The notes beneath the pieces are model-generated. The model was not told where the DNA came from and did no database searches. It saw nothing but the letters and a program-made list of their open reading frames with translations. DNA of 64,000 nucleotides, from contig MEOE01000015.1 of assembly GCA_001768565.1 (NCBI GenBank), positions 110,679 to 174,678 on the forward strand, given 5' to 3'. This document shows positions 27,302 to 38,360 of this stretch, in pieces (positions within the stretch are counted from its first letter, which is position 1; every line of letters begins with the position of its first letter). The position numbers were made by a program, and so were the translations under genes. The stretch comes from Bacteroidetes bacterium GWF2_33_16. Lineage in GTDB: Bacteria; Bacteroidota; Bacteroidia; Bacteroidales; UBA12077.

Positions 27302-30300
27302 TCCCCTGCCCTTTAAGAACTACAAAACCTTTTGCGCTATGAGTTTTATTATCAAAATCAGTATAATTAAAAATATAGAAGTATGTATCTTCAGGTAACA
27401 TGTTCCCTTTCATATTTTTACCATCCCAATATTCTCCCTGACCATAATTTTTCTGCCGATAAACTTCTGCTCCCCACTTATTAAATATAATCAGCTCGCT
27501 TGAAACACTGTTTTGACTTCCTTTAATAACGAAGAAATCATTAATTCCATCACCGTTCGGAGAAAAGCCTGTAGGTAATAATAAATCTTTAAGTGTTAAT
27601 ACTACTGTATCAGACATTACGGGGCAACCGGGCTTTAAAACTTTAAATATCAGTTCAATCTCTTCCTTGTAATGTCCATCCAATCCTGTAAGGGTTGCAA
27701 TAGAGTCCAAATCATTTATTAAAACCCCTGGTCCAGATATAATATCCCATTTTAGTGTTGTTTCATTTTCTTTTATTGTATCCGGATAATATACCGATCC
27801 ATATAAAACATAATCTATTTCGTAATGCAAGGTAGAATCAAGACCAGCATACACAGAGGCTGCACGATATAAAAGAATTTCCACATTGACCGAATCGGAA
27901 CATTGCCAATTTGTTTCTTTCCATTGGAGTGAATATAATCCAGAAACATCAACATGTATAGTTGAATTATAAAGCAACTCATCCTCGAAAGTAACAATTC
28001 CTGGGCCATCAGTTTGACTCCAAATACCTGAACCTAATGTAGGTGTTGCATTCAACACAGTTGTAGTATCACAAACCTCGGTATCGAATCCGGGATCTGG
28101 AACAGGCCATCCATACACCAACACCTTTGCTTCGCCGGTTAATTCGGTGGCCAAACATCCAAAAGCATCTTTAATTGAATCTATTGAATAAGCATATTGC
28201 TTACTTGTTACCAGCGAAACCGGATTTACAGGTATAACTGTATTTGTTGCTGTTATTGAGTTTCTAACAAAAGGAGAATATCCATCATTATAATACAGGG
28301 TAAAAGGATTATTACCAGAGTTTATTGTAAAATCAAGATTTATTTGCTGCGCACTGCAAATTGTCGTATCCAGATCGGCAATAAGACCTATTGGTAACGA
28401 CAATATATTAACCGTAACATAGTTACTTGTATTTACGCAACAATCGTTAATTCCAGATTGAACAATCCTTCGGTAATATTTTCTTTCTGTTTGAGCCAGT
28501 GGTTGAAAATCTCTGTTGTTTGAGTTCTCAGCAATATCAATCCAATTTATTGCATCGTTACTTATTTGCCACTGATAACGATATATTAAATCGCCGCCTG
28601 TTGGATTTGATCCTACTAATAATACAGACGGGATGTTATAGCAAGTATAAATTACAGACTCGTTGGTTATTGTGTTAGAACCTATAAGTGGTAGAACATT
28701 TATTTTATGAGGTTCGCTAATATCTTCGCAATCGCCCGAAACTACCTTTCTTCTATAATAAGTTGTTTCTATAAGGTTAGACGGAGCAAAATCTTTTCGT
28801 GTTGAATCTGGAATAACGTTCCAATTTATTCCATCGGAACTTTTCTGCCAACTATATTGATAAAAACCAACACCCAATCCATTGGCAGGAACAACTCCTA
28901 AAATTAGTTCTGGAATTTGAGCATAACAAATCTCCTGATTATCTAAAAGAGTGTTATTTATTATTCTAGGCAAGCCAACAATCTCAACTGTATCGCTATA
29001 AGAAAAACACGCGCCAGAAGACACCTTTCGTCTGTAATATGTTGTATCAGTAATTATTCCACCCCAGCATACAGTATCATTTACTGCATTAATTGTGTTC
29101 CATGTACCGTTATCGAAACTGGATTGCCATAAATAGCTATAAATTCCTGAACCATCACCGCCAATTTTAACAGTAGTACCTAACAAGGTATCTGCAGAGT
29201 TGTCGATACAGATAGTATCAACACCCCAAATATTATTTCCCTGAATTTTCTTATGAATATAAATTCCAATAGCAATACTAGTATCAATTACGCCAGCAGA
29301 ACTTACAATTCGCCTATAAAAGGTAGTATCAAATAATGCAGGAGGCTGCAAATCTCTTCGTAAGGAATCGGCAATAATACTCCAACCAGTACTCATGGTT
29401 CTTTTTTGCCATTCATAAACATAGGTACCATCACCTCCTTTAGGAGATGATCCATTAAGCATTTGGGGAACATCACCAATACAAATTCTTTGGTTTTCGA
29501 GAATAGAATTAAATAAAAACCCGGTTAAAGGAACTGCATAATTATTTCGTGTTGTACCAAAATTACCATCAGTAGAAGAGAAAGTACCGGCAGTAGCATT
29601 ATCTGTTACTATTCCTGATTGTCCACCATCAATCTGTGCTTTAAATTTTGAATCGAATATTGGTAATCCATTTAAAACAATTCCTCCACCACCTCCACCA
29701 CCAGGTCCGGATAGGTTTACTCCCTGCGTATTTCCACCTTTTCCTCCTTTTACTGAGAGAATAATATCAGACTGAACTTTTTCAATATCAAAAACAATAA
29801 CACCACCACCACCACCACCACCACCAGATGCTGTTGCAATTGATGTAACCGATCCTCCGTCGGCTATTATTCCAAATCCATTTGGCTTAATATAATTTGA
29901 TAATATGATTACTATTCCACCACCATTACCACCACTTGAACCTACAATAGAGCTTGTATAAATTCCGGAACCACCACCACCACCAAGGAAGATCGTGGAG
30001 TCGGTAAAAAGATTAGGACTTGTAAGTCCCTGTCCACCTCTACCACCAATTCCTAACCATGGCAAGGTATCATTATAAGGCAACGGTCTTATTTCCCCAA
30101 TATATTCGGGGGTATTGCAAATTATTGAATCTTCAGCGCCACCCAAGCCTCCGCCACCAGCATTACCACCACCACCGCCTCCGGCAAAACGTCCGTTACC
30201 ACCTCCACCAGCATTAGACCAACGACCCAATCCTTTAGCATAGCTTGCATTATTTTCAGAAATCCCTTCACCTTTTCTTCCTGCACCATCAAATGCTTCG

Positions 30301-30914
30301 TCGAAAAAATATGACCGGAACAACAATGAATCTTCAGAGGCACAATATCCATTTGCGCTTAATACAGGTTCAGCACCTCGAAATCCTTTTCCGGAAACAT
30401 CAATATTTGCATTTAAAACCAATGTGTCGGCAACCATAATTGCAACGACACCGCCTTTTTGCCCATCCCATGGATCGCAAGTTAATGTTGATGTTACTGT
30501 TGCACTTGAAACAGAGGGCACTTTTATCAACTGAACACTTTTATTTGTGTCATATAACTTGGCTAGTGGATTTCTTAAAATAACCTTATTCTCTGCGATC
30601 AAAATTTTCTTTGCAATAATAATCTCATATTTACCAGTATTATTTACAGTTCCAAGATCCACACGACCAAATAATTCTTCATTATTTAAAGTAGTAGTTC
30701 GTACACTGGCGCCTTTCATTTGCATAATAAGTACTGTATCACCATTTGAAAATTGACTGGCATCAGCAACAATGAGCGTATCGCTTTTTGAAAGAATGGA
30801 ATTAACCTTTGTGTACTTATTTATTACTCCGGAAACAGGTGTTTGTGAGAACAAATTATACTGAAAGAAAAAGAGAAAAAAAAGAGAGAAAAGTATTTTA
30901 AGCTTATTATTCAA
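27294..30914 (-). CDS. Large surface adhesin with type B T9SS sorting domain
   Basis: The start is a TTG at 30914 followed by a signal peptide (KILFSLFFLFFFQYNLFSQ). In the 1,206-residue protein, residues about 200-410 hold dense poly-glycine tracts. Next come four or more Ig-like repeats, each with Y-x-W-Q and TTYYRRxVxSG elements, and finally a gliding-motility-type C-terminal domain: LLPTGFSPNGDGINDFF, IFNKWGAEVYRQ, YWDGKN, PEDTYFYIFNY. This type B signal directs T9SS export and surface attachment. It is the first gene of the cluster and overlaps the PorP/SprF gene. The ligand is unknown. Confidence 0.9.
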   Translation of the reverse strand: MNNKLKILFSLFFLFFFQYNLFSQTPVSGVINKYTKVNSILSKSDTLIVADASQFSNGDTVLIMQMKGASVRTTTLNNEELFGRVDLGTVNNTGKYEIIIAKKILIAENKVILRNPLAKLYDTNKSVQLIKVPSVSSATVTSTLTCDPWDGQKGGVVAIMVADTLVLNANIDVSGKGFRGAEPVLSANGYCASEDSLLFRSYFFDEAFDGAGRKGEGISENNASYAKGLGRWSNAGGGGNGRFAGGGGGGNAGGGGLGGAEDSIICNTPEYIGEIRPLPYNDTLPWLGIGGRGGQGLTSPNLFTDSTIFLGGGGGSGIYTSSIVGSSGGNGGGIVIILSNYIKPNGFGIIADGGSVTSIATASGGGGGGGGVIVFDIEKVQSDIILSVKGGKGGNTQGVNLSGPGGGGGGGIVLNGLPIFDSKFKAQIDGGQSGIVTDNATAGTFSSTDGNFGTTRNNYAVPLTGFLFNSILENQRICIGDVPQMLNGSSPKGGDGTYVYEWQKRTMSTGWSIIADSLRRDLQPPALFDTTFYRRIVSSAGVIDTSIAIGIYIHKKIQGNNIWGVDTICIDNSADTLLGTTVKIGGDGSGIYSYLWQSSFDNGTWNTINAVNDTVCWGGIITDTTYYRRKVSSGACFSYSDTVEIVGLPRIINNTLLDNQEICYAQIPELILGVVPANGLGVGFYQYSWQKSSDGINWNVIPDSTRKDFAPSNLIETTYYRRKVVSGDCEDISEPHKINVLPLIGSNTITNESVIYTCYNIPSVLLVGSNPTGGDLIYRYQWQISNDAINWIDIAENSNNRDFQPLAQTERKYYRRIVQSGINDCCVNTSNYVTVNILSLPIGLIADLDTTICSAQQINLDFTINSGNNPFTLYYNDGYSPFVRNSITATNTVIPVNPVSLVTSKQYAYSIDSIKDAFGCLATELTGEAKVLVYGWPVPDPGFDTEVCDTTTVLNATPTLGSGIWSQTDGPGIVTFEDELLYNSTIHVDVSGLYSLQWKETNWQCSDSVNVEILLYRAASVYAGLDSTLHYEIDYVLYGSVYYPDTIKENETTLKWDIISGPGVLINDLDSIATLTGLDGHYKEEIELIFKVLKPGCPVMSDTVVLTLKDLLLPTGFSPNGDGINDFFVIKGSQNSVSSELIIFNKWGAEVYRQKNYGQGEYWDGKNMKGNMLPEDTYFYIFNYTDFDNKTHSAKGFVVLKGQGNE

Positions 30915-31078
30915 GGTTTTGTTTTTTATAATTCTTCGTAAATCTTTTATCTATAACAAATATATAAATATTTTAGGTTAAAAATAAAACTTTTATTAAA
31001 TATTAAAATGATGCAATTAATTGTAATATGGTAAATTACGATAACTTACTAAAAGTTATGTGTTAGAACAATAATATA

Positions 31079-34000
31079 CTATAATGGTTTAAAAAGAGGA
31101 AGAGTAAATATAAAAGAAGTTCCTTTATCTATTTCAGTAATATACCAAATCTCTCCTCCCGAGTAATTTATTATGTTCTTAACAATAGATAAGCCTAATC
31201 CCATACCACTTGATTTTGTTGTGAAGTTAGGACGAAACATCTTCTCACGCATCTCCGATGGAATTCCTGTTCCATTATCGCTTATTGTAAATTGAATAAA
31301 ATCTGTTTTTTTCTCCAGATCGAGAGTAATTACTCCTTTTCGGTCTCTGGGAATCGATTGAATTGCATTTTGAATAAGATTACTAAAAACGATCAACAAT
31401 TGTTCATTATCGGCAAATACATTTACCTCATCGAAGCTTTTGTAATTTCCATTAAATGTAATATCCTCCTGGTTTTCGAAAAGAGCAAGTGTATCGTTCA
31501 GTTTCGAAATTAAATCAACCTTATCCTTTTTTGCCAGCGGCATTGAAGCAAAATTAGAAAATTCGGTAGCAATAATTGATAAATTGTTTATTTGCCCAAT
31601 AAGTGAATTGGTAAATTTGTTAAGCAGTATTTCAAAATCGGGAGATTTTTCTTTCCATGCTCTTTGAAGATACTGAACACTTAGCTTCATTGGGGTTAAT
31701 GGATTTTTTATCTCGTGTGCAATTTGTTTTGCCATTTCCCTCCAAGCAGATTCTCTCTCACTTTTTGCCAGTTTTTTAGCATTCTCTGATAACTCTTCAA
31801 CCATGCGGTTATACTCTCTGATCAAACTGCCAATTTCATCCAGACTCTCGTAAAAAATAGGCTCATTTTTTTTACCAAGGTCAATTTCTCTAAATCTTTC
31901 TTGAATTAATTGTAATGGACGAGTTATGTTATTTGTAATAAAAATGGCTATAACAATTGAAAGCAATATTAAAAAGAAATAAATATTAACTACTGCCACA
32001 ATAATGGTATAAGTCTCTTTTTTTAATTCGCTTTGTTTTGTAAAGTAAGGTAAATTCAAGTACCCAAGCAATTCATTATCGTCGTTAACAAAAGGAACAT
32101 ATGCCGATAAATAAGTCAAATCACCTATACTTTCCTGATGTATGAATTTGCCACTTTTTTTAACAACCATTTCGAGATAGGCTTCGGTATTCATCTTTTT
32201 GCCCATAAGGCCTTTTTCAAAGATCTGAGGTCGAGATGATGCCAATAGATTACCATTTACATCGTATAGATTTATATCAATATAGAAAACATTGGAAAAC
32301 TTGGTTAATAAATAAGTAAGATAATCGGAATAGTTATCGCTAAGATCAATCTCTCCTCCTAGTTTTTGCTCCATTTCAACCAATATTGATTGAATTTTCT
32401 CGCTAACACTATCATGAAGTTTTCTTTCAAATTGATCAATATTATAGTATACTGTTCCAAATCCGACAATAATAAGCGAAAGCAAAAGCAGTCCTATCAT
32501 CGAAAATTTAATTTTGTTTTTAAAGTCGTATTTAAAACTCCGAATATTACCTGGAAAACTGATAATAAAAAACACAACCGTGAGCAACAAATAATACAAC
32601 ACAAAAATATATGAAAACGAAGCCAGAATATCAACAAAACCAAGACTTTCTTTACTAATTACTATTTGTGTTTTTTCATCGATTTTATAAATAAGATGAT
32701 CAAAATTTGATTCTGTAATAAAACAGAACTCCTCTGAGGATGCCCAATTTTCTGGCAGTTGCAATTGGTACGAAAAATCTCCCGATCTGTTTACCAAACT
32801 ATTTTCTCTATACTTGGCATAAGAATACTCCCTTAAAGCGGTTGATCCAGCTAGTCTTTTATCCAAAAGCAATTCTGGATAACCAAGTTCTTTGCTCACC
32901 AATTTAGAGTCAAGTGAAACGAATAAGGTAATCTCATTATCCCATTCTGGTTTTTTATAAGTAAAACGGGCTAAATAACTTATTCTGCCATTTAAATTAT
33001 CGAGATAATAAAAACTACTGAACTGTGATTTTGTACCATCACTCTGAAAAATTTCATCAAAAAACTGATAACACTGAACAATATCTGTACTATTATCTAA
33101 AATGAGAGTAAGGTCGTCATCGGGGTCGCAAACCGATATCTGCAAATCATATTTAATAAAATAGCCACTAAAATAATTCATTTGCAAATGATCCAGAATT
33201 GCTCCCTCGTTCTGAAGATACCAGGTAAGTAAATCGCGAACTATTGTATCTGATTCAATTTGTCGGGAGACTGTTTCCAAAAGCATTTCGGCTATCTGAT
33301 CACGTTCATTAGCCAAATTGACAACCAATACTTTTCTTGCTTCCTGATTTTTAATTTTACTCAAACCAGTAATAATATAAACACTGAAAATACTAAAAAG
33401 CAAGAGGACAAGAATCATCGAAGTATATCCAAAGGATTTATTCTTGATTCGGATATAAAAAACTATAAATAAAAAGATAACAAAAAATGCCAGAGCAATA
33501 AAATCAATCTTATAAATTACTATATGAAATAAAATACTAAATACTAGAACAATAGGCAACACTGTAGCAATAAGCATTTTTGAATCAACAAACTCCTTGA
33601 AAGTTAGCGCAACTCGATCAATAAGCAAAAAAAGTGTTGATAAAAGAAATATAATAATTAAGAAACCCACAAAAGTATATGGTGAAAGATCAAAAAGCTG
33701 ATGAATATAGAAAGAGATACTTGAATGTAAAATAAGACTTTGAAAGAAATATTGAACAAGCAAAAACCATAGAAATCCAATAATAATAAATAAGAAGAGT
33801 ACTAAAATTTTTAATCTTTTGCTAAACCTTGAAATATCAACAATAAATTCCTTGTTAAATATGACAAAAAGAGCAAATGCAAAAATAGTATGTATAAGCA
33901 AATCGCCAAGAGAAGGAACTAAAACAGAAATAGCGAACAAATGAGGTTTAAATAACTCTAGCTGCTTGAAAACGTGAGGAAAGTCAAAACTCATCATCAG

Positions 34001-34771
34001 ATATCTCACTACAAGAAGCACTATTGCCAGTAGTAAAACTGCTATATTCTTTTTTAATTGACTTTTTATTGATTTAATTCCATTCCAGAAAAATATCAGC
34101 AGACTAATTATCGCCAGTAAATAAAACAACGATGAAATATAAGCATTTGGAAGGTTGATGATTTTTTTCGAATAATTTACAATAGAAAATAAATATTCGC
34201 CCTCAGGATTAAAAATCGGAGCACCCTGATTTTGATCTAATACTATTTTCGTATTAGGTAAAATATTGTACTCAGGCCTAAATGTATTTTTAATAAACTT
34301 ATTTTCGTACGAATATTCATTTTTAACGTGAACCAGGCCAAAAATCCTAACATCTTTATACACTTTATTCCTTGCAATATACCATCCGTCTTTTAGTTTT
34401 ACAATTTTACTAAACAAACCTGTATCGATCGAATAATTATCAACAGGAATTAAATTGTCTGTCCAAAAAACGAGCGAATCTTTCTTATATCCTAATAATA
34501 TCACACCTGTGTTTTCAAAATCACTACCAGAAAAATCGGGCAAGCTATTCATCAATTCAGAAGCAGTTAATGAGTCCAGCTTTTGGCTGGCACTATTTAG
34601 GTATTGATCTAATTCTTCTATTCGGTTATTAATGATTTGTTGAAATTTATCAATTGATTCTGGCTCATATGGATTAACACTCAGATTTTGCTGAAAAACA
34701 TATGCAAGAATTGAGAAAACAATAACTCCTAAAAGCAATTTATGTGTTAAAAGTTTTTTTAAAAATCTCAT
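31079..34771 (-). CDS. Very large polytopic sensor histidine kinase
   Basis: The 1,230-residue kinase has one N-terminal membrane helix and an extracytoplasmic domain to about 205, then about eight membrane helices (210-470). A second extracytoplasmic domain and two helices follow (about 695-760), then a third domain and a last helix at about 905-930. The output part has a HAMP domain, the HisKA box with His1019 in [13 protein letters not shown], and a HATPase domain with DNGTGIP and GMGLGLSIV. It resembles NtrY-like kinases but is far longer. No response regulator gene is adjacent. The signal is unknown. Confidence 0.92.
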   Translation of the reverse strand: MRFLKKLLTHKLLLGVIVFSILAYVFQQNLSVNPYEPESIDKFQQIINNRIEELDQYLNSASQKLDSLTASELMNSLPDFSGSDFENTGVILLGYKKDSLVFWTDNLIPVDNYSIDTGLFSKIVKLKDGWYIARNKVYKDVRIFGLVHVKNEYSYENKFIKNTFRPEYNILPNTKIVLDQNQGAPIFNPEGEYLFSIVNYSKKIINLPNAYISSLFYLLAIISLLIFFWNGIKSIKSQLKKNIAVLLLAIVLLVVRYLMMSFDFPHVFKQLELFKPHLFAISVLVPSLGDLLIHTIFAFALFVIFNKEFIVDISRFSKRLKILVLFLFIIIGFLWFLLVQYFFQSLILHSSISFYIHQLFDLSPYTFVGFLIIIFLLSTLFLLIDRVALTFKEFVDSKMLIATVLPIVLVFSILFHIVIYKIDFIALAFFVIFLFIVFYIRIKNKSFGYTSMILVLLLFSIFSVYIITGLSKIKNQEARKVLVVNLANERDQIAEMLLETVSRQIESDTIVRDLLTWYLQNEGAILDHLQMNYFSGYFIKYDLQISVCDPDDDLTLILDNSTDIVQCYQFFDEIFQSDGTKSQFSSFYYLDNLNGRISYLARFTYKKPEWDNEITLFVSLDSKLVSKELGYPELLLDKRLAGSTALREYSYAKYRENSLVNRSGDFSYQLQLPENWASSEEFCFITESNFDHLIYKIDEKTQIVISKESLGFVDILASFSYIFVLYYLLLTVVFFIISFPGNIRSFKYDFKNKIKFSMIGLLLLSLIIVGFGTVYYNIDQFERKLHDSVSEKIQSILVEMEQKLGGEIDLSDNYSDYLTYLLTKFSNVFYIDINLYDVNGNLLASSRPQIFEKGLMGKKMNTEAYLEMVVKKSGKFIHQESIGDLTYLSAYVPFVNDDNELLGYLNLPYFTKQSELKKETYTIIVAVVNIYFFLILLSIVIAIFITNNITRPLQLIQERFREIDLGKKNEPIFYESLDEIGSLIREYNRMVEELSENAKKLAKSERESAWREMAKQIAHEIKNPLTPMKLSVQYLQRAWKEKSPDFEILLNKFTNSLIGQINNLSIIATEFSNFASMPLAKKDKVDLISKLNDTLALFENQEDITFNGNYKSFDEVNVFADNEQLLIVFSNLIQNAIQSIPRDRKGVITLDLEKKTDFIQFTISDNGTGIPSEMREKMFRPNFTTKSSGMGLGLSIVKNIINYSGGEIWYITEIDKGTSFIFTLPLFKPL

Positions 34772-34824
34772 TATGCCTTATTTAAATAACCATTTAGTTA
34801 TTTGATTGATAAAAGTACAAATAA

Positions 34825-35298
34825 TTATTGATGATGATAGGGTTCTCCTTTAATAATGGTCATTGCCCTGTAAAGCTGTTCAACAAAAATCATTCTAACC
34901 ATTTGGTGAGAAAAGGTCATTTTTGATAGCGAAATCTTTGCGTTTGAAAGCTCCACTATATCTTTAGAGAAACCATATGGCCCACCAATAATAAATACCA
35001 AACTTTTAAGTCCTGATATCATATGTTTCTCGATAAACTTTGAAAATTCAACAGAAGAATAATCCTTGCCTCTTTCATCAAGTAAAACGACAAAATCACT
35101 TTCTTTCAGGTAACTCTTTAGCAATTCTCCTTCTTTATCTTTTTGCTGATTTTCGGTAAGACTTTTACTATTTTTTACATCAGGTATATATACAGATTCG
35201 TAAGAAACATAATGCTTTAACCGTTTCTCATACTCCCTAATACCTTGTACTATAAATTCTGCATCTGTTTTGCCAATGCATAAAAGCTTAACCTTCAT
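34825..35298 (-). CDS. rlmH: 23S rRNA pseudouridine-1915 N3-methyltransferase
   Basis: RlmH uses SAM to methylate pseudouridine 1915 of 23S rRNA in the assembled ribosome. The 157-residue product is the standard length. It begins MKVKLLCIGKT and has the SPOUT knot elements FIIGGPYGFS and SLSKMTFSHQMVRMIF, ending in the family tail IIKGEPYHHQ. A TATTTTTG box on the minus strand (35343-35350) fits a promoter shared in position with the divergent DUF4783 gene. Confidence 0.97.
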   Translation of the reverse strand: MKVKLLCIGKTDAEFIVQGIREYEKRLKHYVSYESVYIPDVKNSKSLTENQQKDKEGELLKSYLKESDFVVLLDERGKDYSSVEFSKFIEKHMISGLKSLVFIIGGPYGFSKDIVELSNAKISLSKMTFSHQMVRMIFVEQLYRAMTIIKGEPYHHQ

Positions 35299-35342
35299 AT
35301 TAGCATAAGTTTTTTTTATTTGGCATTTTTTCTTAATTTTCG

Positions 35343-35350
35343 CAAAAATA
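35343..35350 (-). promoter_or_regulatory. Possible -7 box for rlmH
   Basis: On the minus strand this reads TATTTTTG, matching TAnnTTTG, 45 bases before the rlmH ATG. No clear -33 element is seen. Confidence 0.35.
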
Positions 35351-35429
35351 ATACCAACAAATATTTCTTAGTTTAATTTCTGGTTCAATTTTTGCAGCTT
35401 TCACTTATGCAAACTTAAGATTATTTTGT

Positions 35430-35837
35430 ATGAAAACGATTAAAAAAGCTATACCGTTCATTATCATATTTACCTTTATTTTTAGTTTAGGCTCATTTTC
35501 ATTTGAACAAGAAATTCCCCGTGATATTTCAATAGCTTTTAAAGTTGGTAATGCCGAAGAACTTGCAAACTATTTTAATAATACTATTGAGCTTGTTATT
35601 CTCGATCAGGAAGATGTTTATAGCAAGGTTCAGGCACAACAAATATTAGATAATTTTTTTACAGAACACTTTCCTAAAAGTTTCGAGATAATTCACCAGG
35701 GCGGTAAAGAAGAATCTAAGTTTGCAATCGGGAAATTGGTAACATTTAGTGGAACTTTCAGGGTTTATTTTTTGTTAAAACTTAAAAACGACACACCATT
35801 TATTCATCAACTAAGAATTGAAGCGGAAAATGAATAA
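35430..35837 (+). CDS. DUF4783 secreted protein
   Basis: The 135-residue protein has a signal peptide (about 1-26) and one small NTF2-like domain of the DUF4783 type: IAFKVGNAEELANYFNNTIEL, the ILDQEDVYSKVQAQQILDNFF helix, then HQGGKEESKFAIGKL. The family is common in Bacteroidota just upstream of nadC and has no known function. Its end overlaps the start of nadC by eight bases, so the two are translationally coupled. Confidence 0.85.
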   Translation: MKTIKKAIPFIIIFTFIFSLGSFSFEQEIPRDISIAFKVGNAEELANYFNNTIELVILDQEDVYSKVQAQQILDNFFTEHFPKSFEIIHQGGKEESKFAIGKLVTFSGTFRVYFLLKLKNDTPFIHQLRIEAENE

Positions 35838-36672
35838 TTTTTCTCTTGATGATTTCATAAAAGTTGCCATTAGCGAAGACATTGGTGATGGCGATCATTC
35901 ATCACTTGCATGTATCCCTTCAGATAAAAAAGGTAAGGCAAAACTTCTAATAAAACAAACCGGAGTTCTTGCCGGAGTCGAAATTGCTCACAAAATATTT
36001 AATTATATTGACTCATCGCTAAAATTAGAGATCTTTTTAAAAGATGGTTATCAAATTAAACCCGGTGATATTGCTTTTATTGTTACTGGAAATACCCAAT
36101 CAATTTTAAAGTCGGAAAGGTTAGTTCTGAACATTATGCAGCGCATGAGTGGAATAGCCACCATAACAAATGAGTTTGTAAAAGAAATATCAGGTACAGG
36201 TGCAAAAATTTTAGATACACGAAAAACCACACCTGGATTTAGATATTTTGAAAAAATGGCTGTTAAAATTGGTGGTGGAGAAAATCACCGTATGGGTTTG
36301 TACGATATGATAATGTTAAAAGACAACCATATTGATTATGCCGGGGGTATTAGAAAAGCCATTACACGTGCACAGGATTATTTAAAATCCAATAAACGAA
36401 CTCTTAAAATCGAGATTGAGGCCAGAAACCTAGATGATATAAAAGAAATTCTTGCTACAGGTGGAGTCAATAGAATTATGCTCGATAATTTTACTCCTGA
36501 ACTAACCTGCGAAGCCGTATTATTAATTAATGGTCGTTACGAAACCGAATCATCAGGCGGAATTACTCTTGAAACAATTCGATCATTTGCCGAAACAGGT
36601 GTTAATTATATTTCAGTTGGTGCACTAACTCATCAAATAAAAAGTTTGGATATGAGCTTAAAAGCTATTTAA
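35830..36672 (+). CDS. nadC: Nicotinate-nucleotide pyrophosphorylase (quinolinate)
   Basis: NadC turns quinolinate and PRPP into nicotinate mononucleotide in de novo NAD synthesis. I use the ATG at 35830, which gives 280 residues; a TTG four codons earlier is less likely. Family motifs are SEDIGDGDHSS, LNIMQRMSGIAT, the substrate-binding LDTRKTTPGFR, GGGENHRMGLYD and MLKDNHI, and EIEARN with MLDNFTP later in the barrel. nadA and nadB are not in the window. Confidence 0.96.
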   Translation: MNNFSLDDFIKVAISEDIGDGDHSSLACIPSDKKGKAKLLIKQTGVLAGVEIAHKIFNYIDSSLKLEIFLKDGYQIKPGDIAFIVTGNTQSILKSERLVLNIMQRMSGIATITNEFVKEISGTGAKILDTRKTTPGFRYFEKMAVKIGGGENHRMGLYDMIMLKDNHIDYAGGIRKAITRAQDYLKSNKRTLKIEIEARNLDDIKEILATGGVNRIMLDNFTPELTCEAVLLINGRYETESSGGITLETIRSFAETGVNYISVGALTHQIKSLDMSLKAI

Positions 36673-36702
36673 TTTACAGCTTGTTAAAGTTTATATTTTG
36701 AA

Positions 36703-37632
36703 ATGCCTAACCCATTAAAAATAGTTGCATACATAAATGCCCAATTAATAAAAATTATCGATTGGGCAAAAAGAATAACTGTACCAGGTTTTGATGGAGT
36801 TCCACTTTATGATGTTTCAAAATTTTTTATTTCCGGTATTCATAAAGGCTATCTGGCTACACGTGCCTCATCAATAGCATTTAATTTTGCATTGGCTTTA
36901 TTTCCGACTGTTTTATTCCTATTTACTCTTATTCCATTTATTCCAATAAGTAATTTACAAACAGAATTACTACAATTAATTCATGATTTTTTACCTGGAA
37001 ATGCATATCGTTTTTTCGAAACTACTCTTGTTTCAGTTGTAACACAAAAAAAAGGAGGAGTACTTTCATTTGGAGCAATTACTAGCCTTCTTTTTGCAAG
37101 CAGTGGTATACATTCTCTTATTGATGCTTTTAATAATTCATATCATACGATCGAAACCAGAAATTGGCTGGCAATCAGAATAGTATCTACAATTTTAGTT
37201 TTCGTTTTATTTTTTCTGTTAACTTTTGCTTTATTAATAATTGTATTTAGTCAGTTTGCAATAAATGCATTAGTCAATTACCATATTTTACAGGTTAACC
37301 TAACTTATTATCTTATTATTGCAGGCAAATGGATTGTTGTTGCGGCATTATTCTTTTTTGCTATTTCTTTTCTTTATTACCATGCACCTTCTAAAAAAAC
37401 ACAATGGCGTTTTATTTCTGCAGGATCAACAATGGCTACTATTTTAGCTATTTTAACATCGCTTGGATTTTCGTATTTTGTGAACAACTTTGGACAATAC
37501 AATAAACTTTATGGTTCGATTGGAACCGTAATGGTTATCTTGCTTTGGTTGTATTTTAATTCATTTGCACTTATCTTAGGATTTGAATTAAATGCCAGCA
37601 TAAATAATGCTCATAAAAAAAACTCTACTTAA
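36703..37632 (+). CDS. YihY/BrkB-family membrane protein
   Basis: The 309-residue protein has six membrane helices and the family features of YihY/BrkB: GYLATRASSIAFNFALALFPTVLFLF at the first helix, GGVLSFGAITSLLFASSGIHSLIDAFN, and a final GSIGTVMVILLWLYFNSFALILGFELNA. The family was once called ribonuclease BN in error; a transport role has been suggested but not settled. It lies 30 bases after nadC. Its last bases precede the pdxH ATG by only 13 bases, so the three may form one transcript. Confidence 0.88.
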   Translation: MPNPLKIVAYINAQLIKIIDWAKRITVPGFDGVPLYDVSKFFISGIHKGYLATRASSIAFNFALALFPTVLFLFTLIPFIPISNLQTELLQLIHDFLPGNAYRFFETTLVSVVTQKKGGVLSFGAITSLLFASSGIHSLIDAFNNSYHTIETRNWLAIRIVSTILVFVLFFLLTFALLIIVFSQFAINALVNYHILQVNLTYYLIIAGKWIVVAALFFFAISFLYYHAPSKKTQWRFISAGSTMATILAILTSLGFSYFVNNFGQYNKLYGSIGTVMVILLWLYFNSFALILGFELNASINNAHKKNST

Positions 37633-37645
37633 CCCAAACCTTGCC

Positions 37646-38287
37646 ATGGAAAAAAAATATACTCAAATACGAAATGAGTATAAACTCAAATCGCTGAACG
37701 AATCGGATGTTCATCCAAATCCCTTTAAACAATTTAATATTTGGATGGATGAAGCAATAACATCTGCTATTACAGAACCAACCGCGATGGTTCTGGCTAC
37801 TGTTAGCAAAAGCATGCAACCATCGGCACGAATGGTTTTGCTAAAAGAAATTAAGCCAGAAGGATTTGTTTTCTACTCTAATTATGAGAGTAAAAAAGGA
37901 CATCAAATTGAAGAGAACCATTATGCAAGCTTACTTTTTTATTGGGCTGATCTCGAAAAGCAAATTAGAATAGAAGGTCGAATTGAAAAAACTACGGAAG
38001 AAATTTCTGATGAGTACTATCTTTCGCGACCAGCAAAAAGCAGAATAGGATCATGGGCATCGCCGCAAAGCAGAGAAATACCAAACCGCAAATTTCTCGA
38101 AGACAAACAATCTGAATATGAACACAAATTTGAGGGACAGCTGCCTCCACGACCAAAAAACTGGGGTGGTTATATGCTATTTCCCTATACATTTGAGTTT
38201 TGGCAAGGACGACCAAATCGATTACACGACCGAATTGAATATTATTACGACGATGATAATTGGAAAATTAGAAGACTCGCTCCATAA
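37646..38287 (+). CDS. pdxH: Pyridoxamine 5'-phosphate oxidase
   Basis: PdxH oxidises pyridoxamine or pyridoxine phosphate to pyridoxal phosphate using FMN. I start at the ATG at 37646 (213 residues), since the longer frame runs into the preceding gene. Motifs are HPNPFKQFNIWMDEA, SARMVLLKEIKPEGFVFYSNYESKKG, the FMN-binding SRPAKSRIGSWASPQS and the C-terminal FWQGRPNRLHDR, followed by WKIRRLAP, the standard end. A strong terminator follows. Confidence 0.96.
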   Translation: MEKKYTQIRNEYKLKSLNESDVHPNPFKQFNIWMDEAITSAITEPTAMVLATVSKSMQPSARMVLLKEIKPEGFVFYSNYESKKGHQIEENHYASLLFYWADLEKQIRIEGRIEKTTEEISDEYYLSRPAKSRIGSWASPQSREIPNRKFLEDKQSEYEHKFEGQLPPRPKNWGGYMLFPYTFEFWQGRPNRLHDRIEYYYDDDNWKIRRLAP

Positions 38288-38306
38288 TATGGATTTATTC
38301 AATAAA

Positions 38307-38340
38307 AAAGCCCGCTTGGTAAAAATATCAAGCGGGCTTT
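38307..38340. terminator. Intrinsic terminator after pdxH
   Basis: A perfect 12-base stem AAAGCCCGCTTG/CAAGCGGGCTTT (38307-38318 with 38329-38340) has a 10-base loop. With T and A runs on both sides it can serve both pdxH and the convergent glutamine synthetase gene. Confidence 0.9.
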
Positions 38341-38360
38341 TGTTTTATAAATAACAAGAA

